Shown: in pieces, positions 47,026 to 55,837 of the stretch | Layout of the letters: every line of letters starts with the position of its first letter | Position numbering within the stretch: the first letter of the stretch is position 1 | Assembly: GCF_000522985.1 (NCBI RefSeq) | Contig: NZ_CP007128.1 | Coordinates: forward strand, 2,774,220 to 2,838,219 | DNA: 64,000 bases | Direction: 5' to 3' | Origin: Gemmatirosa kalamazoonensis | GTDB taxonomy: Bacteria > Gemmatimonadota > Gemmatimonadetes > Gemmatimonadales > Gemmatimonadaceae | Made by a program: the position numbers and the translations under genes | The notes under the pieces: generated by a model | What the model saw: the letters and a program-made list of their open reading frames with translations, nothing else | The model's database searches: none | Told to the model about the DNA's origin: nothing

Positions 47026-48210
47026 ATGCGACCCACCGTCTACCTGACGGCCGCCGCGGCGCTGGCTGCCGCGTCCCTCCTCGCTCCGCACACCGCCGCC
47101 GCGCAGGACGCCGGCAGCCGTCGAACGTACGAGACCCTCGTCCAGGCGCTCGGCCCCGGCGGCGTGAGCATCTGGCGCAGCGACGACTCCACGCGCGCGG
47201 TGCTCGGCATCTCGCTCGCGCCGGCGCGCAGTTCCAGCGACACGATCGGCGTGCGCATCGCCGACGTCGCCGAGGACGGCCCCGCCGCGAAGGCCGGCAT
47301 CGAGGAGGGCGACCGCATCGTGTCGATCGACGGCACGACGCTGCGCGTCGACCCGGCCGATGCCGACGATCCCGTGTTCCGCGACCTCGGATCGCGCCGA
47401 CTGCAGCGCGCGCTCGCGAAGCACAAGCCGGGCGACGAGGTGTCGCTCGTCGTGCAGCGCGGCCGCGAGACGCGCACCGTCCGCGTGAAGACGGTCGCCG
47501 CGTCGTCGCTGGAGCCGAGCCGCGCGTACGGTGTGGGCTTCGGGCCCGGCGGCTCGACGATCTTCCGCAGCGGCGCGTCGGCGCGCGCGTGGGCCGACAG
47601 CATCCGCACGCGCATGGAGCAGCGCCCCGCGCTCGGCCTAACGGTCGGCACCACGGGCAGCCGCCGCGACACGCTCGGCCTGTTCGTGAGCTCCGTCGCC
47701 ACCGACGGCCCCGCGGAGAAGGCGGGGATCGTGGAAGGCGCGCGCATCGCGGGCATCGACGGCGTGGATCTGCGCCTCTCGCGCGACGACGCCGAGGACC
47801 CGGAGTTCTCCGCGCTCCGCGCGCGCCGCTTCACGCGCGAGCTCGAGAAGCACAAGGCGGGCGACGACATCACGCTGCGCGTGTGGCAGAGCGGGAGCCT
47901 GCGCACGCTCACCGTGAAGGCGGCCCGTGCCGCGGACGTGTGGAAGAACCGCAGCGGCTTCGCGTTCTCGTTCGGCGACGGCGACGGCGCCATCGCGCTG
48001 CCGCGCACTCCCGTTGCGCCGCTGCTGCCGTCGACGCCGATGCGCATGGACGTGCCGTCGCTGCGCGTGCTGCCGCGCACGTGGATGTCCGCGCCGGTGC
48101 GTCCCGCGCTCCCGCGCGCGAGCGTGCGCACCACGTCGTTCGTCACCCCGCGCGTCGTCGTCCCGCGCGCCGTCGCGGTGCCGCGCGCCCGTCGCGTGAT
48201 CGAGATGTGA
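47026..48210 (+). CDS. Secreted double-PDZ protein without protease domain
   Basis: A 394-residue exported protein; signal peptide MRPTVYLTAAAALAAASLLAPHTAAAQ. Two PDZ domains are clear, about 55-150 (LGISLAPARSSS, AEDGPAAKAGIEEGDRIVSIDG) and 190-300 (LGLTVGTTGSRR, ATDGPAEKAGIVEGARIAGIDG), each followed by an inserted acidic segment (DADDPVFRDLGSRR / DAEDPEFSALRARR) and a KHKxGD strand. No HtrA or S41 protease domain is present. The C-terminus is Pro/Arg-rich. PDZ domains bind peptide C-termini, so an adaptor or chaperone role in the periplasm is a fair guess. Confidence 0.87.
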   Translation: MRPTVYLTAAAALAAASLLAPHTAAAQDAGSRRTYETLVQALGPGGVSIWRSDDSTRAVLGISLAPARSSSDTIGVRIADVAEDGPAAKAGIEEGDRIVSIDGTTLRVDPADADDPVFRDLGSRRLQRALAKHKPGDEVSLVVQRGRETRTVRVKTVAASSLEPSRAYGVGFGPGGSTIFRSGASARAWADSIRTRMEQRPALGLTVGTTGSRRDTLGLFVSSVATDGPAEKAGIVEGARIAGIDGVDLRLSRDDAEDPEFSALRARRFTRELEKHKAGDDITLRVWQSGSLRTLTVKAARAADVWKNRSGFAFSFGDGDGAIALPRTPVAPLLPSTPMRMDVPSLRVLPRTWMSAPVRPALPRASVRTTSFVTPRVVVPRAVAVPRARRVIEM

Positions 48211-48250
48211 CCGCTCGGCGCTGACCGCGTCTCCGCGTGAGCTCTCGGGC

Positions 48251-49099
48251 CTAACGAGTCCGCGCGAACGGGTGCTCGAACGACAGGTACAGGAACACGC
48301 CCGTATCCGCGTCGCCGCCGCTGAACGTCACGGGCACTGCCGCGCCGGGGACGATCTGGAGCCCGGAGCGGAAGTTGAACGCGTAGCGCACGCCCGGCGA
48401 CAGCGTGAATGACTGGTTCGACAGCGTGACCGCGTCACCCGCCCCGCGCGGCGTGACGCGGTTCGACGTGTGCGAGAACAGCGACTCCAGCATCACGTTG
48501 AACGTCGGCCGCGCGAGCCAGATGAAGCTCTGGCCGAGCGTGACGTTCGCGCTGCGCAGCCGCTCGCCGTCGCCGGTCTTGCCGCGCGGCACGAGCGTGC
48601 CGCCGACGTTCGAGTGCGACACGAGCGACGGCGTGAGCACCGCGGTGACCGGCAGGTTCACCTGCACTCCGGCGCCGCCGAGTCCCGTCCCCGCCGAAGC
48701 GCTGCCGGTCGGCAGGATCGCGGAGAGACGCGGCGCGAACAGCAGGTCTTCGTGGGCGAGGGCCTGGTAGCGGTAGTTCAGCAGCAGGTCGCCGAAGCGC
48801 GGCGACGCGCCGCGTCCTTCCGGGCGCGCGATCGGTATCGTGTAGCTCAGCTGATTCAGCTGCGTCGGGACGGGCCACTCCTGCGTGAACGTGTACAGCC
48901 AGCCGTTGCCCGTGGTCGCGCGCGAGAACGTGTTGATGTGCTGCACCACGCCGCGCTCCTGGTTGTACGCCTCCTCGACCAGGAAGCTGTTGTCCTCGAT
49001 CGGCGGCGGCGCGGAGTCGGGTGCGGCGGGAGTCTGGGCAGCGGCCAGCGCGGGCGCGGCCACGAGGGCCAGCGCCATCGTTAGGCGGGAGAATCTCAC
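48251..49099 (-). CDS. Outer-membrane barrel protein (transporter-like)
   Basis: A 282-residue protein with signal peptide (MALALVAAPALAAAQ) and beta-strand-rich body: LLNYRYQALAHEDLLFAPRL, FIWLARPTFNVMLESLFSHT, VRYAFNFRSGLQIVPGAAVP, VFLYLSFEHPFARTR. These strands resemble the MetA-pathway/phenol-degradation-type outer-membrane channel family. GTG at 49099 begins one base after the stop of the second kup gene, so it is the third gene of a kup-kup-barrel unit. The TAG stop lies in GCCTAAC (48249-48255). A role in potassium passage across the outer membrane is only inferred. Confidence 0.78.
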   Translation of the reverse strand: MRFSRLTMALALVAAPALAAAQTPAAPDSAPPPIEDNSFLVEEAYNQERGVVQHINTFSRATTGNGWLYTFTQEWPVPTQLNQLSYTIPIARPEGRGASPRFGDLLLNYRYQALAHEDLLFAPRLSAILPTGSASAGTGLGGAGVQVNLPVTAVLTPSLVSHSNVGGTLVPRGKTGDGERLRSANVTLGQSFIWLARPTFNVMLESLFSHTSNRVTPRGAGDAVTLSNQSFTLSPGVRYAFNFRSGLQIVPGAAVPVTFSGGDADTGVFLYLSFEHPFARTR

Positions 49100-49100
49100 G

Positions 49101-51086
49101 TCAGAACTCGATCTGGGTGCCCAGCTCCACGACGCGGTTGGGCGGGATGGAGAAGAACTGCGTCGCGGACCGCGCGTTACGCGACAGGAAGATGAACAGC
49201 ATCTTGCGCCAGCGCGCCATCTTGCCCGGACCGCTGGGGATGAGCTGCTCGCGGCCGAGGTAGTACGACGTCGCCATCGGGCGGGTCTTCACGCCGCGCG
49301 CGTTCAGGTGCTTCATGAGATCGGGCACGTTCGGCTGCTGCATGAAGCCGTAGGTCGCCCGCACGCGGAAGAAGCCCTCGCCGAGCTCCTCGACGACGAG
49401 CGTCTCGCGCTCGTCGACGTCCGGCACGTCGGCGACGCCGATCGACAGCAGCACGACCTGCTCGTGCAGCACCTGGTTGTGCTTGAGGTGATGCAGCAGC
49501 ACGACCGGCGCACCCTCGGAATGCGACGTCAGGAACACCGCGGTGCCGTTCACGCGCATCGGCTTCTTGCGCGCCACGTCCTCGATGAACATCGACATCG
49601 GGAGCGTGCGCCCCTGCAGGATGGTCCACAGCAGCCGCCGCCCCTCCTTCCACGTGCGCATGATCGTGAACAGCGCGACGCCGATGGCGAGCGGCACCCA
49701 GCCCCCCTGCTCGATCTTCAGCACGTTCGCGCCGAAGAACGCGAGGTCGATGAGCAGGAACGTGGCCGATGCGGCGGTGGCCTTCCACGGCGACCATCCC
49801 CACTGCTCGCGCGCGATGACGTGGAACAGCAGCGTCGTGATCGCCATCGTGCCCGTGACCGCGATGCCGTACGCCGCGCCGAGCGCCGTCGCCGACTTGA
49901 AGAACAGCACCACCACGATGCAGCCGAGTGCCAGCGCCTGGTTCACCTCGGGGATGTAGATCTGCCCCGCCGCGTGGTGCGACGTGTGGCGGATGTCGAG
50001 CCGCGGCACGAAGCCCAGCTGCACCGCCTGCTGCGTGAGCGAGAACGCGCCCGAGATGAGCGCCTGCGACGCCACGATCGCGGCGAACGTCGCGATCACG
50101 AGCAACGGGATCTGCAGCGCGCGCGGCGCCAGCAGGTAGAACGGGTTCGCCGCCGCCTCCGGGTGCGCGATGAGCAGCGCGCCCTGGCCGAAGTAGTTCA
50201 GCAGCAGACACGGGAACACGAACGTGAGCCACGCGAGGCGGATCGGCTTCTTCCCGAAGTGGCCCATGTCGGCGTACAGCGCCTCGGCGCCGGTCACCGC
50301 GAGCACCACGGAGCCGAGGATGAGGAAGCCGTGCAGCCCGTGCCGGAAGAAGAACGACACGCCGTAGCCCGGCCACACCGCCTTCAGGATCTCCGGGTGA
50401 TGCCGAAAGCCCGCGACGCCGAGCACCGCGAGGGTCGCGAACCACACGAGCATCACCGGCCCGAACATCCGGCCCACGCGCTCGGTGCCGGACCGCTGGA
50501 ACGAGAACAGCCCGAAGAGGATCACGATCGTGATGATGATCACCCAGCGGTCGAGCGCCGGTGCGATGACCTTCAGGCCGTCGACCGCGCCGAGCACGGA
50601 GATGGCCGGCGTGATGATGCCGTCGCCATAGAGCAGCGCCGCGCCGAACAGCGCGAGCGAGATGAGCACGAAGCGCGAGCCCTTGTCGTCGTCGCGCCGC
50701 CGACGCTGCATGATCAGGGCGAGCAGGGCGAGGATGCCGCCCTCGCCCTTGTTGTCCGCGCGCATGATGAACGTGACGTACTTGATCGTCACGATCATCG
50801 TCAGCGACAGCACGATCAGCGACAGCACGCCGTAGACGTCGGGTATGGTCGCCGGCACGCCGTGCTCGCGGCTGAAGCACTCCTGCAGCGTGTACAGCGG
50901 GCTCGTGCCGATGTCGCCGAAGACGACGCCGAGCGCCGTGAGCGTGAGCAGCGCGAGCCGTCGCCCAGTGGGGTTCGCGTCCGCGTGATGGTGCGGATGC
51001 GAGCTCGCGGGCGTCTCGGCGGTGGTGGCGGCTGGCTCGGCGATGACGGACGGCGTGAGCCCGCGGGAGGGGGAGGGCGTGGTCAC
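49101..51086 (-). CDS. kup: Kup potassium uptake protein (second copy)
   Basis: Proton-coupled K+ importer of 661 residues, with about twelve helices followed by a cytoplasmic C-terminal domain. LTALGVVFGDIGTSPLYTLQ is the Kup signature in TM1; GDGIITPAISVLGAVDGLK and the later FSLTQQAVQLGFVPR follow. A His-rich N-terminus (SHPHHHADANP) precedes TM1. The GTG at 51086 is two bases after the stop of the first kup. The copies share nearly the same motifs but differ in the N-terminal tail and loops, so this is an old duplication. Confidence 0.95.
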   Translation of the reverse strand: MTTPSPSRGLTPSVIAEPAATTAETPASSHPHHHADANPTGRRLALLTLTALGVVFGDIGTSPLYTLQECFSREHGVPATIPDVYGVLSLIVLSLTMIVTIKYVTFIMRADNKGEGGILALLALIMQRRRRDDDKGSRFVLISLALFGAALLYGDGIITPAISVLGAVDGLKVIAPALDRWVIIITIVILFGLFSFQRSGTERVGRMFGPVMLVWFATLAVLGVAGFRHHPEILKAVWPGYGVSFFFRHGLHGFLILGSVVLAVTGAEALYADMGHFGKKPIRLAWLTFVFPCLLLNYFGQGALLIAHPEAAANPFYLLAPRALQIPLLVIATFAAIVASQALISGAFSLTQQAVQLGFVPRLDIRHTSHHAAGQIYIPEVNQALALGCIVVVLFFKSATALGAAYGIAVTGTMAITTLLFHVIAREQWGWSPWKATAASATFLLIDLAFFGANVLKIEQGGWVPLAIGVALFTIMRTWKEGRRLLWTILQGRTLPMSMFIEDVARKKPMRVNGTAVFLTSHSEGAPVVLLHHLKHNQVLHEQVVLLSIGVADVPDVDERETLVVEELGEGFFRVRATYGFMQQPNVPDLMKHLNARGVKTRPMATSYYLGREQLIPSGPGKMARWRKMLFIFLSRNARSATQFFSIPPNRVVELGTQIEF

Positions 51087-51088
51087 GG

Positions 51089-53086
51089 TCAGAATTCGAT
51101 CTGCGCGCCCAGCTCCACGACGCGGTTCGGCGGGATGGAGAAGAACTCCGTCGCCGAGAGGGCGTTACGCGACATGAGCGCGAAGATCTTCTTCCGCCAG
51201 CGCGCCATGCGGCTCTTGCCCGTCGCGATCAGTCGCTCGCGCCCGAGGAAGAACGACGTGTCGCCCGGCCGCGTACGCACGCCGCGCGCGTTCAGGAACT
51301 TCATGATGTCCGGCACGTTCGGCTGCTCCATGAAGCCGTACGTGGCCAGCACGCGCCAGAAGCCCTGCCCGAGCTCCTCCACCTCCAGCGTCTCCTGCTC
51401 GTCCACGTCGGGCACGTCGGCCGTGCGGATGGAGAGGAGGATCACCTGCTGGTGCAGCACCTTCATGTGCTTCAGGTGATGCAGCAGCACCACCGGCGCC
51501 CCGCCGCGCGCGGACGTCATGAACACCGCCGTGCCGCTCACGCGGTGCGGCTTGCGCCGCGCGACGTCGGAGATGAACGCGTCCATCGGCAGCGAGCTGG
51601 TCTCCATGTGCTCGAGCAGGATGTCGCGCCCCTTCTTCCACGTCGTCATCAGCAGGAACACGATCCCCGCGATGGTGAGCGGCACCCACCCGCCGTGCGG
51701 CACCTTCAGCAGGTTCGACGCGAGGAACAGCAGGTCGATGAACAGGAAGCCGTAGAGGAACGTGCGCGCCTTGAGCTTGGACCAGCCGAAGCGCTGCCGC
51801 GCGATCACCACGAACAGCATCGTCGTGATCGCCATCGTCGCCGTCACCGCGACACCGTACGTCGCCGCGAGCGCGGCGGACGAGCGGAACGCGACGACGA
51901 GCAGCAGCGTGCCGACGGCGAGCGCCTTGTTCACCTCGGGGATGTAGATCTGCCCCGCCTGCTCGCTCGACGTGTGCACGATGTTGAGCCGCGGCGTGTA
52001 CCCGAGCTGCACCGCCTGCTGCGTGAGCGAGAACGCGCCGGAGATGAGCGCCTGCGACGCGACGATCGCGGCGAGCGTCGCGATCACGAGCAGGGGGATC
52101 TGGAACGCCGGCGGCGCGAGCATGTAGAACGGGTTCGACACCGCCGTGCGGTCGCGCAGCACCAGCGCGCCCTGCCCGAAGTAGTTCAGCAGCAGGCACG
52201 GAAGCACGAAGCCGAACCACGCCCATCGGATCGGCTTGCGGCCGAAGTGCCCCATGTCGGCGTACAGCGCCTCGCCGCCCGTGATCACGAGCACCACCGC
52301 GCCGAGCACGACGAACGACTCCTTCGGGTGCGCGGGAAAGAACGTCACCGCGTACCACGGGTTCATCGCGCGGAAGATGCCCGGGTGCTGCGTGATCTCC
52401 ATGATGCCCAGCACGCCGATGGAGACGAACCACGCGAGCATGATCCAGCCGAACGCGCCGCCCACCTTCGCGGTGCCTTTGTACTGGAAGTAGAACAGCG
52501 TGAAGATGATCGCGAACGTGATCGGCACGATGAACTTCGCGAGCGCCGGCGTCACGATCTGGAGCCCTTCGACCGCGCCGAGCACGGAGATGGCGGGCGT
52601 GATCATGCCGTCGCCGTACAGGAACGCCCCGCCGAACAGCCCCATCGTGATGAGGATCGCGCGCGTGCGACGCTCCGTGTCGCGCTGCTGCCGCGCGAGG
52701 ATGAGCGCGAGCAGGGCGAACACGCCGCCCTCGCCCTTGTTGTCGGCGCGCAGGATGAACGCGACGTACTTCACGCTCACGACGAGCACGAGCGCCCACA
52801 CGATGAGCGACAGCACGCCGTAGACGTTGACGGGGGTCACGGCCAGCCCGAACTCGCGGCGGAAGCACTCCTTGATGGAGTACAGGGGGCTCGTCCCGAT
52901 GTCGCCGTACACGACGCCGAGCGCCGTGAGCATCAGGGTGGCGAGCCGCCGGCCGGTGGGGTTGGCGTCGGGGCGGTGGTGGTGCGGCGCGCCGGTGGTC
53001 GGGTGCGTCTCCGTCGGGAACGCCTGCGTCACGAGGCCCGAGGGTTCGTCCGGCCCACCGGATGGTCGAGCTGACTCAGCGGACAT
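51089..53086 (-). CDS. kup: Kup potassium uptake protein (first copy)
   Basis: K+ uptake transporter of 665 residues, paralogue of the following gene. LTALGVVYGDIGTSPLYSIK, GDGMITPAISVLGAVEGLQ and FSLTQQAVQLGYTPRLNIVH are the matching signatures; the C-terminal VVELGAQIEF is nearly identical with the VVELGTQIEF of copy two. The ATG at 53086 is chosen because it starts MSAESARPS just before the His-rich tail; a longer frame is shadow. The 253-base leader upstream contains inverted repeats and is shared with the divergent TonB-family gene. Confidence 0.95.
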   Translation of the reverse strand: MSAESARPSGGPDEPSGLVTQAFPTETHPTTGAPHHHRPDANPTGRRLATLMLTALGVVYGDIGTSPLYSIKECFRREFGLAVTPVNVYGVLSLIVWALVLVVSVKYVAFILRADNKGEGGVFALLALILARQQRDTERRTRAILITMGLFGGAFLYGDGMITPAISVLGAVEGLQIVTPALAKFIVPITFAIIFTLFYFQYKGTAKVGGAFGWIMLAWFVSIGVLGIMEITQHPGIFRAMNPWYAVTFFPAHPKESFVVLGAVVLVITGGEALYADMGHFGRKPIRWAWFGFVLPCLLLNYFGQGALVLRDRTAVSNPFYMLAPPAFQIPLLVIATLAAIVASQALISGAFSLTQQAVQLGYTPRLNIVHTSSEQAGQIYIPEVNKALAVGTLLLVVAFRSSAALAATYGVAVTATMAITTMLFVVIARQRFGWSKLKARTFLYGFLFIDLLFLASNLLKVPHGGWVPLTIAGIVFLLMTTWKKGRDILLEHMETSSLPMDAFISDVARRKPHRVSGTAVFMTSARGGAPVVLLHHLKHMKVLHQQVILLSIRTADVPDVDEQETLEVEELGQGFWRVLATYGFMEQPNVPDIMKFLNARGVRTRPGDTSFFLGRERLIATGKSRMARWRKKIFALMSRNALSATEFFSIPPNRVVELGAQIEF

Positions 53087-53140
53087 GCCGGGTCTGAGAG
53101 AGACGCGGATCGGCCAGCTACGCCGGTCTCGCAAGAATCG

Positions 53141-53264
53141 GGTCGCGGGCCGAGCCGCGACCGTCGTGAATGATAGAGAGCCCCCGCCGGCAGCGTCCAG
53201 CGAGCGAGCTTCATCGTTCGCTCATGAGAACGCCGCCGTTTCTTCATCGACTCGCGAGCGAACG
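53141..53264. promoter_or_regulatory. Inverted repeats in the kup leader
   Basis: GGTCGCGG (53141-53148) pairs with CCGCGACC (53155-53162), and CGTTCGCTC (53215-53223) pairs with GAGCGAACG (53256-53264), both perfectly. They lie in the 253-base gap between divergent kup and TonB-family genes. They could be an RNA leader fold or operator halves. I see no known riboswitch core. Confidence 0.4.
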
Positions 53265-53339
53265 CTAACGCCGCCGCCACGGGGCGTTCATCTCGGCGCG
53301 CGATGCTTCTTCCGAACCCCAACCCCAGGAGGGAGCGCG

Positions 53340-54041
53340 ATGCAGCTACTGGAGTCGAGCGCGCGGCGGCGGCGCAGCCGCGCCGGAACGGCGGTGAGCA
53401 TCCTCGTGCATGCGACGCTGATCGCCGGTGCGGCGGTCGCGACGGCGAGCGCGCACGCCGGGCTGGAGGACCACGAGACGCGCGAGAAGACCATCTTCTA
53501 CGAGCCGCCGCGCGACCCGCCGCCGACCCCCGTGGCGTCGCGCACGTCGCGGTCCACCACGCCGTCCACGTCGCCGGCCGCGCCGAGCGCGCCGCAGGCG
53601 CCGCCGCTCACGATCGGGCCCATCGTCGACGGCATCCCGCCGATCGGCTCGATGCCGGACCCCACGCGCGGGCTCGGCGACACGTTCGTGAAGGGGCTGG
53701 CGAGCGGCGCGGAGGACGGAAGCGCCGGTGCGCCGACGGGCGACGCGCCGCGCGACGCGCGCTACGTCGACAAGGTCGCGGTCCCGCTCGGCCAGCTCCG
53801 GCCGCGCTACCCGGAGGCGCTGCGCGCGCAGGGGCTCGGCGGCCGCGTCGTCGTGCGCTTCGTCGTCGACACGCTCGGCCGCGTCGAGCAGGTGAGCGTG
53901 CAGCTCGTGACCGCGACCCACCCGGCGTTCGGCGACGCCGCGCTCCGCACCGTCGGCTCGCTGCGGTTCCGTCCCGCCGAAGCCGGCGGCCACCGCGTGC
54001 GTCAGCTCGTGGAGCTGCCGTTCGAGTTCCGGATCGAATGA
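53340..54041 (+). CDS. TonB-family energy-transducing protein
   Basis: A 233-residue periplasm-spanning protein. The N-terminal helix (about 14-37, AGTAVSILVHATLIAGAAVAT) anchors it in the inner membrane; a Pro/Ser/Thr-rich linker (PPRDPPPTPVASRTS) spans the periplasm; the C-terminal TonB domain covers about 145-233 (RPRYPEALRAQGLGGRVVVR ... FRPAEAGGHRVRQLVELP). AGGAGGG precedes the ATG at 53340. It would energise receptors such as the one at the window's start together with ExbBD, which is not in the window. Confidence 0.88.
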   Translation: MQLLESSARRRRSRAGTAVSILVHATLIAGAAVATASAHAGLEDHETREKTIFYEPPRDPPPTPVASRTSRSTTPSTSPAAPSAPQAPPLTIGPIVDGIPPIGSMPDPTRGLGDTFVKGLASGAEDGSAGAPTGDAPRDARYVDKVAVPLGQLRPRYPEALRAQGLGGRVVVRFVVDTLGRVEQVSVQLVTATHPAFGDAALRTVGSLRFRPAEAGGHRVRQLVELPFEFRIE

Positions 54042-54042
54042 C

Positions 54043-54119
54043 AGGGCAGGAGGGCAGGAGCGCAGGAGGGCAGGAGAGCATCGGACTCCTGCCCTCCTGC
54101 GCTCCTGCCCTCCTGCCCT
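54043..54119. repeat. 34-bp perfect hairpin of GGGCAGGA words
   Basis: Arms 54043-54076 and 54086-54119 are perfect reverse complements composed of AGGGCAGG, AGCGCAGG and AGGGCAGG units; the loop AGCATCGGA lacks the GTTAGGC word. It fills the gap between the convergent stops of the TonB-family gene and the CpxP-like gene. Confidence 0.9.
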
Positions 54120-54120
54120 C

Positions 54121-54474
54121 TCAGTTGTGGCTCTTCGTCCGCTCGATGTAGGCGTCGAACTTCGCGCGCTGGGCGTCGGTGAGCCGGAGCGCGATGGCGT
54201 GGCGCGCGGAGTCGCGCACCGCGTGGAGCCGCGGTTTCAGCGGGCCCATGATGGAGTCCATGACCCGGTTGCGCGCGGTGAGGATCGAGTCCACGGCCGC
54301 GCGCTGCGGGGCGGAGAGCTCGAGCTCCTCGGCGAACGCGTCGACGACCGAGATCTGCGGCGCCCCGGCGCGCAGCCGGTCGCTCACGATGCGATCCACG
54401 GTGAAGCCCAACGTACCGCCGACGACGAAGGCGCCGAGCAGGAACATCGCCGCCAGTTGCTGAGAGCGCAGCAC
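54121..54474 (-). CDS. Small membrane-anchored CpxP/Spy-like protein
   Basis: A 117-residue protein with an N-terminal helix (MLRSQQLAAMFLLGAFVVGGTLGF) and a helical periplasmic part. LELSAPQRAAVDSILTARNRVMD and LRLTDAQRAKFDAYIER resemble the LTxxQ repeats of CpxP/Spy and periplasmic heavy-metal sensors. It is the third gene after the ECF sigma and anti-sigma genes, suggesting a periplasmic sensor or chaperone that feeds the sigma system. Start is GTG at 54474; ten bases separate it from the anti-sigma stop. Confidence 0.78.
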   Translation of the reverse strand: MLRSQQLAAMFLLGAFVVGGTLGFTVDRIVSDRLRAGAPQISVVDAFAEELELSAPQRAAVDSILTARNRVMDSIMGPLKPRLHAVRDSARHAIALRLTDAQRAKFDAYIERTKSHN

Positions 54475-54484
54475 GGAATCGCTC

Positions 54485-55096
54485 TCAGGGCGTCGGGCGT
54501 CGGGGCGTGGTGTCGCGACGGGCGCGGGCGGAGTCCACCGGCGACGCGGCGTCGGGCGCCGGGTCGGCGGAGGCGTCGGGCGAGCCTTCCAGCTCCCGCG
54601 GCACGCGCGCGGGTCGCTTCACGCCGTCGGTCAGTAAGTATGCGGCCGCTCGCGCCTGGTCCGACGTCGCGCTCGACGCCGGTCCCCAGTTGTCGGTGGC
54701 GCGCGCGAACTCCTCGTCCAGCGGCTCGATGGTGAACGCCGGCGACTCCTCGAGGACCGCGCGATAGAGCGCGTCGGACCGGCTGCCGCGCGTCTGCAGC
54801 CACACGCCGCCCAGCACCCCGAGCAGCACGGTCGCCGCGGCGAGCCCCGGACGCGCCCAGCGCGCGAGCGTCTGGATCCACTCCGCGGCAGCCGCCGGCG
54901 CGGCGCGCCCGGCCCGCACCGCCGCCATGATCGTCGCCTCGAAGCCGTCCCAGTAGTTCTCCGCCGGCGGCGCGTACAGCGAGCGCAGCCGACCGGTGAG
55001 CGCCGGGTCCTCCTGGTCCTCCGGTGGCTCCTGGACGTCGTGCGTGTCGGTCGGTGGGCGATCGAGTCCGCCGCGAATGACGCGGAAGCGTCGCAT
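54485..55096 (-). CDS. Putative anti-sigma factor (single TM)
   Basis: A 203-residue protein starting at an ATG that overlaps the sigma factor stop (TGATG). A soluble N-terminal region (RSLYAPPAENYWDGFEATIM) precedes one TM helix at about residues 83-101 (PGLAAATVLLGVLGGVWLQ), then an extracytoplasmic part and an Asp/Pro/Arg-rich tail. No zinc HxxxCxxC motif is present. Position, coupling and topology argue for an anti-sigma factor; sequence alone does not prove it. Confidence 0.7.
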   Translation of the reverse strand: MRRFRVIRGGLDRPPTDTHDVQEPPEDQEDPALTGRLRSLYAPPAENYWDGFEATIMAAVRAGRAAPAAAAEWIQTLARWARPGLAAATVLLGVLGGVWLQTRGSRSDALYRAVLEESPAFTIEPLDEEFARATDNWGPASSATSDQARAAAYLLTDGVKRPARVPRELEGSPDASADPAPDAASPVDSARARRDTTPRRPTP

Positions 55097-55749
55097 CAGA
55101 GGTCCTCTCGCACGTCGCCGAGCAGCCGGCGGAGCTGGGCGCGGGCGTGGTGTAGGTCCGACCGAGCGGTGCCCTCGGGAATCCCGAGCGCGGCACCGAT
55201 CTCGGCGTGCTTGAACCCCTCGATGTCGTGCAGGACGATCACCGCACGCTGCCGCGCCCCGAGCTGCGCCATCGCAGCCTGCAGACGCGCCCGCAGCTCC
55301 TGCGACTCCGCCGGATCGCGCGACGGGCGCGGCGAGGCGACGGTCTCCGGCAGCTCGTCGGCGTCGCGCACCTTGCGGCGGCGCGCGATGTCGAGCGCGG
55401 CGTTGGCGACGATGCGATGGAGCCACGCGCCGAACGCCTGCTCCGGGCGGAATCGATCGAGCGCCCGGTACGAGTGCAGGAAGCCCTCCTGGACCGCGTC
55501 CTCCGCGTCCTCGTGCGTCAGCACGATCGCGCGGGCCACGGCGTACGCGCGCCGTTGGTGCATCCGGACGAGCCCGGCGAACGCGTGCGTGTCTCCCGCC
55601 TGGGCGGCGAGGACCAGCTCGCGCTCCGCGAGCGCGGCGTCCGAGACCGGTGCCGGCAGCGGCACCTGGGTCTCGACGCGCGCAGCGGGACGGACGGCGG
55701 CAGCCCTATCGGGGAGTCCGAAGGGCACGGCGAGCGCGGGTGAAGTCAT
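55096..55749 (-). CDS. ECF (sigma-70 family group IV) sigma factor
   Basis: A 217-residue RNA polymerase sigma factor. Region 2 is at about 50-115 (FAGLVRMHQRRAYAVARAIV, DAEDAVQEGFLHSYRALDRF, FGAWLHRIVANAALDIARRR), region 4 at about 160-212 (LGARQRAVIVLHDIEGFKHA, EIGAALGIPEGTARSDLHHA). The N-terminal 45 residues are an extra low-complexity segment. It leads a three-gene unit with the putative anti-sigma and the CpxP-like gene, the usual envelope-stress layout, and probably autoregulates, though I cannot define its promoter in 55750-55837. Confidence 0.93.
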   Translation of the reverse strand: MTSPALAVPFGLPDRAAAVRPAARVETQVPLPAPVSDAALAERELVLAAQAGDTHAFAGLVRMHQRRAYAVARAIVLTHEDAEDAVQEGFLHSYRALDRFRPEQAFGAWLHRIVANAALDIARRRKVRDADELPETVASPRPSRDPAESQELRARLQAAMAQLGARQRAVIVLHDIEGFKHAEIGAALGIPEGTARSDLHHARAQLRRLLGDVREDL

Positions 55750-55837
55750 CCTGGGGGGGCAGGAGAGGAGTTCGCACGGTCTACGCGCCGCTCACGAGGA
55801 GCGTTGGCGGGGGAAATCGAAGAGCTGTATCGGGAAA

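Noticed and set aside
48885-51479. 864-residue open frame antisense to the kup genes
   Set aside because: Arg/His/Asp-rich low complexity; the opposite strand encodes clear Kup transporters.
53087-53339. c-di-AMP (ydaO) riboswitch ahead of kup
   Set aside because: Inverted repeats exist, but I could not match the conserved core; kept only as unassigned repeats.
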